Positions 53,176 through 64,000 of a stretch of 64,000 bases of DNA are shown here, one piece after another. Positions within the stretch are counted from its first letter, which is position 1. Every line of letters starts with the position of its first letter. Under the pieces are notes generated by a model, which was not told the origin of the DNA, searched no databases, and saw nothing but the letters and a program-made list of their open reading frames with translations. The stretch comes from Protea cynaroides (Eukaryota; Streptophyta; Magnoliopsida; Proteales; Proteaceae): contig CM053275.1 of assembly GCA_028583415.1 (NCBI GenBank), forward strand, positions 80,437,850 to 80,501,849, in the 5' to 3' direction. A program made the translations under genes and the position numbers.

Positions 53176-55571
53176 TGTACGACCCACACGCCACGAACCC
53201 GGTCTAACCTTACATTTTGTCTCGTGACCAGTCTACATATCATGGTCGAGCCAAGTGGACTAAGTGCGTGAAGAAACCCAAGACCCAATATGAAATTTAA
53301 CTCAAAAACAGTCAAAATGAGGGTAGGGTCGCATGCCTAAACAGGTAGGGTCGACCCCACCTTAATAGAAATCCAACCCATGACTTTTTGGTCGTGGGGT
53401 CGCATGTTTTAAAACATAGGGTCTCAGATTATGCGACCCTACATCTAACCCTACATGCGACCGTACACCCTAGGGTCTTACGTTTTAAAAATCATAGGGT
53501 CTCAGTACATCCGACCCTACGTCCGACCCTATGAAAACAGCACGAACCAGAAATTAGGAAACTTTCCTAATTCCAAGGGGATCTTTCCTAAACTCATTGG
53601 GGGTTATTATGGAGGGTTTTCTCTATAAATAGGACGTCCCTAAGCCTCTTTCACTCCTTTAAAAACCTAATTGAAAGTGAGAACAAGAGAAAGAGAAGGA
53701 AGAGAAGAAGAGAAGGAAACTTGAAGAAGAAGACTAAGGAAGAGGAGGAAGCTTAGAGAAACCTTTGAATAAAGGTATGAACCTAATTCCTTACCTGAAT
53801 AAGAGATTCTAGAATATTTATGAAGAACATAGGATTAGGAGAAACCCAAATCATCCATCCATGGACAAGTTTCAAGAGATTTCATGGAGGAAATCATTAT
53901 GGACTATGAATAGTGTATAACTTGTAGTTTGAGCCATAGAACAATCATAGAATGGACCATGAAAGTAAGCCAAAGGATCCAAACATGAAAGAATGGACTT
54001 TAGAATGAAAGGTCGACTCAGAATATGTGTGGTCGCACTTAAGGTCGAATGATATCCGACCCTATGAGACCACAGGATCGACCACATGCCCTAGGGAAGT
54101 CCTAGGGAGGGTGTGGTCACACGTAGGGTCGATTGGTATCCAATCCCACGTCCGACCCTACACCCTAGGGTCATAAAAACTGCTATCCTAGGTGCGACCC
54201 TACCTACGACCCTACGATTTCAGCTAGTCTAAATTTTTTGGAATTAATTATAATTAAAATCTATCGACTTGTTAGGCCTTTCTAGTGATTTAAAGGTGAT
54301 TCATAAAGCTTGAACGAGGATCTACACTCAATCAAAGGTGAGGAAACAAAACCTAAACTAATTGGCTAATAATAAACTGTTTTTGTTTATTGAGTCCAAT
54401 ACCATATATGATTCTATGATTGTATGATTGTAATGTGCAGATCACATGTCATCTACTATTCCTGTTAATACTGTTCATGCATATTTAATTCAGTTTATTT
54501 ACAACATGATGATGATGATGATGCTAGGAATAGGCATGTGAATGTTTGTATGTGGTTAGTGTACATGATGCGAGTGGGGCATCAGGGGAAGTGTGATGCG
54601 GTGCGGTCCTAAGAACTTTAGCCCTATCTCTACTCATGTCTTGTCCACTGACATCGTCGTATCGCCATTACCTTAGCAGAACTATTACGTCTTAGGGCAT
54701 CAGGGGAGGTGGTCTCGGACCGTGTAGTCTTTGACTCTGCCAAGGGGCCTTAGCTCTATCTCTATAGACATATTGAGGGATGTTGGGGTGAGGCCTTGGA
54801 TACACTGTTTGACATTAGGATTGGTTAGTTGCAAGCCCAGTTTGTAAGACCTCGCCAATAGGGGCTTACGTGTTGGTATGAGTAGAGCATCAGGGGAAGT
54901 GTGATGCGGTGCGGTCCTAAGCACTTTAGCTCTATCTCTATTCCATGGTGGGGTGGATGTGGACGACAATGGTGTTTGATCCGTTGGGTGGGCTTACACA
55001 CCCTGTGTATAGAGGTGCGGTGGCCACTAATCCTTTTTATTGCACATTACAAACTTATGAACCAGACCAAAGATATGAATTGAATGCATGTATATGTTTG
55101 TTGCATTGTTTTGTTTACTCACTGAGCTCAAATTGGAGAGCTGACCCTCGCACACGTAATTCTTTTAGTTTATGATGTTGTAGGTATTACGGTTGATGAT
55201 TATGTCAACACGCCAACATATGAACATGTGCGACTATGATGAGCAAGCTGTGGAGGACTATTGTGATTAGTTAAGCGATCGTTCAACTATGAATACGCTT
55301 AATGTTTAACTTTTATATTTGGATATTTATAATATGTATTAAATTATGTTTTAGTTACTTGGAGATAAATAGAATATTAATTATTTATCATGACTAGACC
55401 TCAGTTCATTATCTGTAAGACTTCCGCTATTTATTTTATTATCTCTGATTAATGTGGAATGTGTTTTGATTTAACAAAAATGGGGATAGCCTATACGAGA
55501 TCCTGGTTGAACCATTGGTTTATTGATGGTTCATCATACCATTCTGGTTGATGCATAATTGGGGTATGACA
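53176..55571 (+). mobile_element. Solo LTR-F
   Basis: 2,396 bp, TGTACGACCC to GTATGACA, with perfect flanking duplication AATCC (53171-53175, 55572-55576). Opposite orientation to its host. AGGGTCG-type arrays at about 53330-53530 and 54020-54220. Confidence 0.9.
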
Positions 55572-56108
55572 AATCCGGTAGATCTGTTGTTAACATGTGT
55601 GTTGGATCTCTGACATACTTCTTTAGTTGTGAGACATGGAATACATCATGTACACTTGACATTGATGGTGGTAGTGCTAACTGATATGCTACCTTTCCAC
55701 TCCTTGTAAGAATTTCGTAAGGTCCAATATATTTGGGACACATTTTTCCCTTCTGTCCGAACCTTTTTAACCATGCATAGGAGATATTTTCAGAAATACC
55801 TTATCACCTATGGTAAATTCAAGATCTCTTCACCGATTGTTCGCATATTGCTTCTAAGTTCTGAGTTGTTCGGACTCTTTCCTTGATGATGTCAACCACT
55901 CAACATGTCTCTTCAATAAACTTTGGTCCAACAACACTATGCTTTCCAACTTCATTCCAAAACAAAATAATTCGACACTTTCTACCATACAATACTTCAT
56001 AGGGCGACATCAATATTGTAGCTTAATAGCTGTTGTTATAAGAAAACTCGACCAATGGTAACTTCTCATCCCGTGATCCTTTAAAATCAATTACACAAGC
56101 TCGAAGTA
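55572..56108 (-). pseudogene. Ret-E integrase C-terminus and GPY/F fragment
   Basis: CPKYIGPYEILTRSGKVAYQLAL, MSSVHDVFHVSQLKKYV and DPTHMLTTDLPDL are readable on the minus strand (55534-55743), followed upstream by degraded core text (YNNS, ALYG-like). Interrupted at 56108. Confidence 0.82.
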
Positions 56109-58164
56109 TGTAAGACCCATATCAAACTAACTGGTCTTACCACCTTGTTCCAGGTCTACCTATCATGGTCGAGCCAAGTGGATCAAGTGCGTGAAGAAAC
56201 CATAAGACTAGGTATGAGTTTAACTCAAAAATAGTCAAATATGAGGGTAGGATCGCATGACAGGTGTGACCAACCCCACCTCAAAAGAGTCCAACCCATG
56301 ACTTTTTGGTCGTGGGGTCGCATGTTTTAAAGAACATAGGGTCGACGGATTCTGTGACCCTACATCTGACCCTACGAAAACAGCCTGAAACTGGAAATTA
56401 GAAAACCTTCCTAATTCGAAGGGGGTCTTTCCTAAACTCATTGGGGCATTTTTTAGAGGGTTTTCCTCTATAAATAGGACATCCCTTAGCCTCTTTTACT
56501 CCTTTAGAACCCTAATTGAAAGTGAGAGAGAGAGAAGAGAAGGAAGAGAAGGAGAATTGAAGAAGAAGGCCAAGGAAGAGAGGAAGTTCAGAGAAACCTC
56601 TGAATCTCAGTAAACCCAAGGTATGAACCTAAATCCCTACATATATTAAGAGCCTAGAATAGTTTATGAAGAAGATAGGATTAGGAGAAACCCAAATCAT
56701 CCATCCATGGATAAATTCCAAGAGAATCCATGGAGGAAATCATTGTGGACAATGGATAGTGTATAGGAATTGTAGTTTGAGCAATAGAGCGATCATAGGA
56801 AGGACATGATGATAAGCCAAACAATTAAAACATCAAGGAATGGACTTAAGAGTGAAAGTTCGACAAAGTACACGTGTGGTCGCACGTAGGGTCAAATGAT
56901 ATTCGACCCCACGAGACCACATGATCGATCACATGCCCTCAGGAAGTCCCAGGGAGGGTGTGGTCGGATGTAGGGTCAAATGATATTCGACCCCACCTAT
57001 GACCCTACACCTTGGGGTCGCAGAAACTGCTACCCCAGGTGCTACCCTCCCCTGTGACCCTACCCCTATGGTCATAGAAACTGAGACCCCAGGTGCTACC
57101 CCACCTACGACCCCTCAGCTTCTGTTAGTCTAAACATATTGAAATTTATTCTAATTAAAATCTATCAACTTGTTAGGTCTTTTCAGTGATTTAAAAGTGA
57201 ATTATAAAGCTTGAACGAGGATCTATTAGCAATCAAAGGTGAGGGAACAAGACCTAAATTAATTGGCTAATAATAAACTATTTTAGCTTATTGAGTCCAA
57301 TACCATGAATGATTCTATGCTTGTATGATTGTAATGTGCATATCACATGTCATCTAATATTTCTGTTATTATTGTTCATGCATATTTAATTTCTGTTTAT
57401 TTATAATATGATGTTGATGATGATGCTAGGAATAGGCATGTGAATGTATGTGTGTGGTTAGTGTACTTGATGCGAGTGGAGCATCAGAGGGAGGACGTGA
57501 CACTGTGGTTTATCCTGGTCACCAGACTCTAGCTCTATCTTTACTTAAGTCTTATCTACTAACATCGTCGTATTGCCATTACCTTAGCAGAACTATTACG
57601 TCGTAGGGCATCAGGGGAGGTGGTCTCGGACCGTGTAGTCTCTGACTCTGTCGGGGGGCCTTAGCTCTATCTCTATGAATGTATTAAGGGATGCTGGGGT
57701 GAGGCCTTGGATACACTGTTTGACATTAAGATTGGTTAGTTGCGAGCCCAGTTTGCAAGCCCTCGTCAATAGGGGCTTATGTGTTGGTATGGGTAGGTCA
57801 TCAGGGGAAGTATGATGCGGTGCAGTCCTAAGCACTTTAGCTTTATCCTTATTCCATGGTGGGTGCATGTGGGACGACAATGGTGTTTGATCCATTGGGC
57901 GGCTTCATACACTCGTGTATAGAGGTGCGGTAGCCACCTATCATTTCTATTGGACATTGCAAACTTATGAACCAAACCAAAAATATGAATTGAATGCATG
58001 CATATGTTTGTTGCATTGTTTTGTTTGCTCACTGAGTCATGATGTGTGCTCACCCTTTCGACGTCGAATATTTTTAGTTGATGATGCAGGTTCCATAGTA
58101 GAAGACTATATGAATGCTCCAGTGTGCAGACATGCTGCGGCGATGGATGCAGAAGTTATGATGG
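56109..58164 (+). repeat. LTR-G2, 3' end missing
   Basis: Starts TGTAAGACCC with left flank AAGTA. About 2,056 bp remain, including TATAAATAGGA (about 56468) and AGGGTCG/GACCCTA arrays. It ends abruptly within the conserved short frame (MDAEVM) at the junction with LTR-H. Confidence 0.82.
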
Positions 58165-60406
58165 ACAACCAGAATGGTGTGAGTGAACCGTCATTGAACC
58201 AACGGTTCACACCAGGATCTCGAATAGACCGTGTCCACTCATACAAACCATTGCACATAACCACAATCAGAATATAAATAATACAGCGAAAGTCTTTAAA
58301 TAAATGAACTGAGAATCTATTGATAAATTAAATAGAATATCCAATTATTCAAATCCAAACATAAAATATCATATCCTTACATCCACTTAATCCAACTGAA
58401 AATAACTGGAACAAATAGATAAAAATCCAATCAAAGGTACACGCAGAAAGGGCACTCGCATGAAGCGTCATGCTCGTCCTCTCCTGCCTGCACACCCAAA
58501 GCAGCAACATCACTATATGTCGAAGCGTTCATGTAGTCATCCACCGTATAACCTGCATCAACATCTAAAAACATGTATATATACAAAGGGTGAGCTCACA
58601 ACTTAGCTCATTAAGACAATCAGACAGTTTCACAATATTATGCATGAGTAACAATCAATTTTATGCTGTGGTCTGATTTAAGTTTGCAATGTGTTATAGA
58701 AAGGTTTGGTGGCCCCCGCACCTCTATACACGAGTGTGTGGCACCTCATGGATCACACCCCCATTGGCCCACATGCACCCATCATGGAATAGAGATAGAG
58801 CTAAGATACCCCCGTACCTCCCCTGATGCTCTACCCATACCAGTACCTAAGCCCCTACTGGCCAGGGCTGGCAAACTGGGCTCGCAACTAACCAATCCTA
58901 TATGTCATCAATGTATGCTCTATCCCAGCACAGCCATCTACGGCATAGAGATAGAGCTAAGGCATTCCCACACCTCCCCTGATGCCCTATCTGCAACTAA
59001 CCCACTAGGATAGATACATAACGTAGGTAGACCCTATCCCAACATAACTACCTACGGCATAGAGATAGAGCTAAAGCATCGTGGACAAGCCAGCGTCGAC
59101 CTCGGAGACCACAGTGCCATATAACCATGGCCAGGCCAGCATCAACATCGGAGACCACCGTACCACGACCTTCCCCTGATGCCCTACCCGTACCAAGCAT
59201 GTTAAGATATATTACTATAAAAAGTGCTAGTGTGAGGAGCGATCCCAGGCCCATGCCCTACTCCACACACTAACGAAAATAATCACGTGCTTAACAATCA
59301 CATCCTATCAATGCATGAACAATAATAATAACTGAAAGTAAAGGATGGCATGTGAATATGCACAAACATCACATCATATATATTCAGTGTTAATAACAAA
59401 GATTTACTGTCCATTAATTATTAGGTTTAGGTCAGATTCCCATACCTGATGCTCGTTTGTTAACTTGCTCCACGTCGCAAGATCCAAACTGGAAGTCACA
59501 AAGTCCTACAATATTATTAGGATTTCATTAGAATAGTTTCCTTATGGTTTCATGTTGGTCAGAAACCAACAAAGTCCAAAACCAGCCTTTCAGAGCTGAC
59601 CGGTCGCAACATACCGGTTGCAGCTCTGTGAGAAAACTAGCAACCGGTATGGTCGACCGATATGTCTCCGGAAGACCATACACTTGGTTTTTCGACTGCC
59701 GTCGATCGATTTCCTTGGATTTTCAAGGTTTCTCCTATCCATTCTAAGTCTAATCTTTGAGTTAGAGTTATCCCCAACTCATTCAAGTCTTATTTCGATG
59801 AATATCATCTCGGAACTCGAATATAGGGTTTGACGGCAACTTAGGGTTTTAAGGTCCAATTGGGGTTTTAGATCAATACCTACTTTGCATGGTATTGATC
59901 CACCCCTATAACTATCATAGGGTAAGAAGATTGATTCAAACACTTACCGTTGACTGGCGTAACTTGAGCGTCGTCGAACGGTAATGGCGACACCTTCTTC
60001 TTCTTCCTAGCTTCCTCTCTTTTCCAACCTCCTTCTCCTCTCTAGGGTTTGTGAGAGACAATGGAAAGGATTTGAAGAGGTTTTAGGGTGTATTTATAGG
60101 CTAACATTAGGGTTTAGTAATCCTATTAAGATTAGGAAGGTTCAGGCATTAGGGTTTAGGAAAATGGGACCCACAGAGATCTAATTCCGGATCTCCGCAC
60201 TCAGCTGCGCAGAGCTGACCGGTCGACCGGTACCAAGACCGGTACCATCGACCGGTCAACATAAAATCATGTTGATTTGATCAACAGTGGTCCGATTTCG
60301 TACATGTTTGTCATCTGCTCATCCCGTCTGGCCCGGTGATGATTGGAAAACCTGCAACGACACAAAACCAAGGTTTAGACCGGCTTTACGGAGTGCGGGT
60401 ACTACA
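58165..60406 (-). repeat. LTR-H, Ret-2 family, 3' terminus missing
   Basis: Minus-oriented LTR closely similar to Ret-2 LTRs; the plus-strand right end is GGGTACTACA at 60406. It lacks the terminal 25 or so bp at the left (the LTR 3' end). Short frame 58431-58564 open. ACCGGT arrays at 59597-59680 and 60213-60260. Confidence 0.85.
58431..58564 (-). CDS. Conserved short LTR reading frame, LTR-H
   Basis: DVDAGYTVDDYMNASTYS to HDASCECPFCVYL and stop, 134 nt. Open although the LTR is a truncated relic. Confidence 0.4.
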
Positions 60407-60677
60407 ATATTCATCAAATCATCAGCTCCCTCATTTTTCAAGATTCAAGAAGGGTTTATCTAAGAAGTCACTTTCTGCAATCAATCTGTCAATATTCCCT
60501 TGACCTTGGAAGCATGGTCAAATTCTTGATGCAATCCAGATTCAACCTAGTTCTAACTTTGTTAGGTGTTTGTTTCCTACTATAGTAGTAGTCTGTCACA
60601 ACAAGTAGAAACTGGGGCATAAATATATCCTATGTAGAGGAATTGAACTTGATCATGAGCATTACATCTAGGATCCA

Positions 60678-61274
60678 TTGTCTAGTCTGAACTCACTGAC
60701 TTTCCTAGTCAATAGAAGTAGTCCGTCCAAGTTGGTTTTTACCAATTTCTCAGTTCTCCCAATCCTGTTGATGAAGAAAATCCAATGTGGTCGCTCACCT
60801 GTTAGGATTTGGTCACCAAATTCTCTGAAGGAACACTTCGAATCCTTTGCTCCTCGTGCCTACTTTGGGGCCATGGTTCATTCATCTTTCAAAATTGGCA
60901 CAACAATGTTGCAAAGCCCTGAGCTTTTCATGAGCCTAGATCAAGGGCCAAATCCATGTCACATTTCATCGCCGGTTAGCTGTTCTACCAATTTGGTCTA
61001 CCATAGTGCACTTTCAAAGAACTTAGTTGACCAGATACCCCTCGACAGTTTAACACCAAGGTCAATCAATAAAATCACTTTAGAAGAGACTGTCAAGCTC
61101 CCCTTATTTTTTTCCAAAATCGTCACTAGAGTTTCTTTCAATCCAAAATCCAACAACACCAATGTTGGCTCAAGAAAAACATCACTTTCAAATTACATGG
61201 AACCCTTCCAAGGGAGTAATCAAGTCATCACTACCATGCTGAAATTGAGTCAAACTTACAGTACCAAGTCATAA
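60678..61274 (+). CDS. Unrecognised 198-codon open frame
   Basis: The longest open frame in the Tat-like 3' region (starts MSSLNSLTFLVNRSSP). Ser/Thr/Asn-rich, no motif, membrane segment or repeat that I recognise, and no family match from memory. It could be chance in AT-balanced sequence or a remnant of an extra ORF. Low confidence as a gene. Confidence 0.15.
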   Translation: MSSLNSLTFLVNRSSPSKLVFTNFSVLPILLMKKIQCGRSPVRIWSPNSLKEHFESFAPRAYFGAMVHSSFKIGTTMLQSPELFMSLDQGPNPCHISSPVSCSTNLVYHSALSKNLVDQIPLDSLTPRSINKITLEETVKLPLFFSKIVTRVSFNPKSNNTNVGSRKTSLSNYMEPFQGSNQVITTMLKLSQTYSTKS

Positions 61275-61477
61275 ATGGAAAATTTCAAATCTAGGTATCA
61301 TGCCAGTAATGTTCATGACACCATTTCCAATGATGCCATGTTTTATGCCTTCACCAACAAAGCAGGGGCAAAACCCTTGGAAAACTGCCAAGCAATTTAC
61401 CATCATTTCAAATATGTTCAGCACTCTATATGTTCAAAGTCAAGAGACTTCCAAGATGAGTCACATTTCAATCCTAA

Positions 61478-61610
61478 AGGTTCAAAGTCAACAAAGACTT
61501 CCTGTCTGGGTCACTTTCGAGCACCCTAAAGGTTCAAAGTCAACAAAGATTTCCTGTATGGGTCAGTTTCGAGCACCTAAAGGTTCATAGCAACAAAGCT
61601 ACTTAAGAGG
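61478..61610. repeat. Short tandem repeat, about 51 bp period
   Basis: AGGTTCAAAGTCAACAAAG units start at 61478 and 61530, with a third diverged copy near 61580. Confidence 0.7.
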
Positions 61611-61825
61611 ATATTCTAGTTTCCATTCCTGAAGGTTCATAGCCATAGAACTTCCAAGAAGGATATTCTAATTTTCAATCCCGAAGGTCCAAAGCTGGTA
61701 GGAACTTCAAAGATGAGTGTTCCAGTATCACCCTATAAGTGACCTTCTGAGTTCTTGCTCATTTTAGAATCAATAGCGGATTCCTCACCCTAAAAGTAAC
61801 CTTCTGTGATTCTTGCTCATTTCAT

Positions 61826-62205
61826 AATCAAATGTAGAGCCCTAGCTCATCCAAAGTTCAAATCAATCTTAGCCTATTAGTGAATCAAATGTAGAGCCCT
61901 AGCTCATCTAAAGTTCAAATCAATCTCAGCCTATTAGTGAATCAAATGTAGAGCCCTAGCTCATTCAAAGATCAAGTCAATCTCAACCTATTATTGAATC
62001 AAATGTAGAGCCATAGCTCATAAAGATCAAGTTAATCTCAGCCTAGTAAATCAAATGCAGAGCCCTAGCTCATCTAATGTTCAAATCAATTTCAGCCTAT
62101 TAGTGAATCAAATGTAGAGCCCTAGCTCATCCAAAGATCAAGTCAATCTCATCCTATAAGTGAATCAAATGCAAAGCTCTAGCTTATTCAGAAAATTAAT
62201 CTCAA
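61826..62205. repeat. 57-bp tandem repeat, seven copies
   Basis: AATCAAATGTAGAGCCCTAG units start at 61826, 61883, 61940, 61997, 62049, 62106 and 62163. Spacing is 57 bp except one 52-bp unit with a small deletion. Confidence 0.92.
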
Positions 62206-62299
62206 AATCTCAATCAAAAGGGCCACTTTTCAATCAAAGAAAAGACATCAAGTCTTCCATCAAGACAAATCAAAGCCGAGCCCAAACTCGTGCAACCAG

Positions 62300-62750
62300 C
62301 CTTGTATTCACAGCCTAGCTTCATACTAGAAGAGGTTAATCAGCCTACAAATGGATCAAGCCGGGTTCAAGCCCGCGAGTACCTTGCATCATGAGTTCCA
62401 CCTCAGCAAGAAGAGGTTCCCAGCCTACAAATGAGCCTTGTATTCACAGCCTAGCTTTATACAAGAAGAGGTTTATCAGCCTACAAATGGATCAAGTCAG
62501 GTTCAAGCCCGTGAATACCTTGCATCATTAGTCCCACCTCAGCAAGAAGAGGTTTCCAGCCTTCAAATGAGCCTTGTATTCACAGCCTAGCTTCATACAA
62601 AAAGAGGTTCATCAGCCTACAAATGGATCACGCCGGGTTCAAGCCCGCACATACCTTGCATCATGAGTTCCACTTCAACAAGAAGAGGTTCCCAGCCTAC
62701 AAATGAGCCTTGTATTCACAGCCTAGCTTCATATAAGAAAAACAATCACC
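62300..62750. repeat. 136-bp tandem repeat, more than three copies
   Basis: CCTTGTATTCACAGCCTAGC starts at 62300, 62436, 62572 and 62708, exactly 136 bp apart. Each unit contains two related halves (CAAGAAGAGGTT...CAGCCTACAAATG). Confidence 0.93.
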
Positions 62751-62938
62751 AATTTCCCAAGAAGAGCAAACCTTCTTACCAGTCGAACAACATTCTGGGC
62801 TTGATTTCTAGGACACCCTTAGAATACGTAGGCAGTTTAGGATAAATTACCCTAAGTGCAGCTCAATAAGAAATCTCACTCATATCGCAAAAATGTGGTT
62901 CTTTTATCTTCAGCCTTCAATTGGTAAAAATCTCGGCT

Positions 62939-62951
62939 AAAGAGGGGCATC
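62939..62951 (+). other. Polypurine tract of the Tat-like element
   Basis: AAAGAGGGGCATC directly before TGTAAGCACCCC. Confidence 0.75.
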
Positions 62952-64000
62952 TGTAAGCACCCCATTTTTGCCACCCTCAGCATAAGTTAACCCATATGGT
63001 AGGTTTTCGAATTTTAACCCAAGGGTTTGTGATTCTCTCATGAACCCCACAGCAAGGTCATGGGCTATTACCTACTCGGATGAATAGGTCATGAAATTAT
63101 CTTTGAAATGGGACCGGAATCATCAAATTCTGACTTCAAACAAGGAAGATATCGCAGTTTGAAAGTGCAAGGGCATTTACGTAATTATTGTATGATGCAT
63201 GCATTATCATTCAAACTTCAGGACATCATATCTGGGTCATCTGATATCAGGATCAGATAATTCAAAGGCCAATATTCCTTATTTTCAGTCCTCTTCAAAG
63301 TGAACGTGAAAAATCTCGGGTAGAAGTCACTAGTAGGCCCCATGTAAGCTTTCATACAAAATTATCCTTAGAACTTCAAAGCTTCATATCTTTTCCGTTC
63401 TACGTCGGATTCGGATGATTCCAAAATCATTATTCTTCATTTATAATGTTCTAAAGAGTGGATGGAAAAATCCTGGGTAGAAGTCACCAATGGGTCCCAT
63501 GCAAGTTTTCATGCAAAATTATCGTTAGAACTTCAAAGCTTCATATCTTTTCCGTTCTACGTCGGATTCAGATGATCCCAAGGCCATTATTCTTCATTTA
63601 TGATGTTCTACAAAGTGGACGTGAAAAATCCCAGGTAGAAGTCTCCAAAGGGTCCAATGCAAAATTACACATGGAAATGGTTATTCAACCTTTGGAAATT
63701 CATATTTTGGTCACCCCATATCCAAATCAGGTGATTTCAGTTTCATTATGTTCCAATTTAGTACTCTACAAAGTGGACATAAAAAATTTCTGGTAGAAGT
63801 CTCCGAAGGATCCCATGCAGAATGATCAACCAAATTATCGATAATTGGCCTGTTTAAAGTTCAAAAATTCATAAGTTGACCATTTTATTTCCAAATGAGT
63901 TGATTCAAGCTCACATATTCTTCATTTTTAGTGTTCTACAAAGTGAACGTAGAAAATTTGGAATAGAAACTATCAAAAAATTTCATGCGGAATGGCAACG
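62952..64000 (+). repeat. Start of the Tat/Ogre-like 3' LTR
   Basis: Begins TGTAAGCACCCCATTTTTGCC and runs off the window. It contains about five diverged units of 155-170 bp marked by TCTACAAAGTGGACGT and GGTAGAAGTC (about 63293, 63452, 63606, 63765, 63934). No gene. Confidence 0.72.

Larger units (their letters stand above)
50637..56108 (-). mobile_element. Ret-E: truncated Tekay-like element
   Basis: Keeps its 3' LTR (50637-52944), a PPT and the end of pol. The rest is lost to the right, where LTR-G2 interrupts integrase at 56108. Solo LTR-F splits the chromodomain from the GPY module. Confidence 0.85.
60407..62951 (+). mobile_element. 3' region of a Tat/Ogre-like LTR retrotransposon
   Basis: Sequence before the LTR at 62952. 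The block AGAATACGTAGGCAG (62821-62835) and the tract AAAGAGGGGCATC (62939-62951) before TGTAAGCACCCC are features I associate with Tat-lineage elements. Their long 3' untranslated regions often hold tandem repeats, as here. No recognisable pol remains. The insertion is cut on the left by LTR-H. Confidence 0.65.

Overview
The window is plant nuclear DNA made almost entirely of nested transposable elements. The evidence is Ty3/gypsy chromoviruses primed by plant initiator-Met tRNA, two Mutator-type DNA transposons with 9-bp target duplications, an L1-type LINE fragment, a Tat/Ogre-like LTR element, and a captured piece of a plant-specific RR-TZF zinc-finger gene. I see no intact ordinary host gene. 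A large-genome angiosperm is likely; I cannot name the species.

Layout. A LINE fragment (1 to about 1330, minus) borders the end of an old Galadriel/Reina-type chromovirus ('Gal', minus). Later insertions cut Gal into pieces at about 1331-1449, 13841-14834, 32848-33215 and 47635-48526. The insertions are: Ret-1 (1450-13840, duplication ATCCT); LTR-C (14835-32847, ACAAT), split by a Pack-MULE (15038-30532, TATAACTTA) that itself holds a small MULE (16042-17614, TTTTTCAAA) and Ret-2 (17665-29840, CCTCT/ACTCT); LTR-B (33216-47634), split by Ret-3 (33878-45880, CCTTC/CCTTT), which holds a solo LTR (38498-40803, AGGAC/AGAAT); and LTR-D (48527-50631, CATAC/TATAC). A truncated element Ret-E (50637-56108) follows, with solo LTR-F inside it (AATCC). 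Then come a truncated LTR-G2 fused head-on to a truncated LTR-H (to 60406), and a Tat/Ogre-type 3' region with satellite-like repeats and the start of its LTR (60407-64000).

Ret-1, Ret-2, Ret-3 and the loose LTRs belong to one Tekay/Del-like chromovirus lineage: LTRs of about 2.1-2.5 kb (TGTAAGA...GTGTGACA), gag with a CCHC knuckle, protease, RT, RNase H, integrase and a C-terminal chromodomain. All three gag-pol copies are broken by stops and frameshifts.

The lineage has an unusual shared architecture. (1) An extra gene lies antisense to gag-pol in the leader between PBS and gag, with a 5' UTR intron of 438, 441 and 442 bp in the three elements. (2) A 34-nt hairpin with a covarying base pair follows that gene, near the PBS. 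(3) An apparent 70-82 bp intron joins gag to protease in frame. (4) An apparent intron of about 1.4-1.5 kb lies inside the LTR, followed by a conserved short CxCxxC-ending reading frame. (5) Dense arrays of short palindromic motifs sit at fixed positions around the LTR promoter and again beside the antisense gene. The motif differs between subfamilies but is shared within each element. My working hypothesis is that the antisense protein and the arrays form a self-recognition or anti-silencing system comparable in logic to VANC/VANDAL in Arabidopsis. That function is inference; the layout can be read directly from the sequence.
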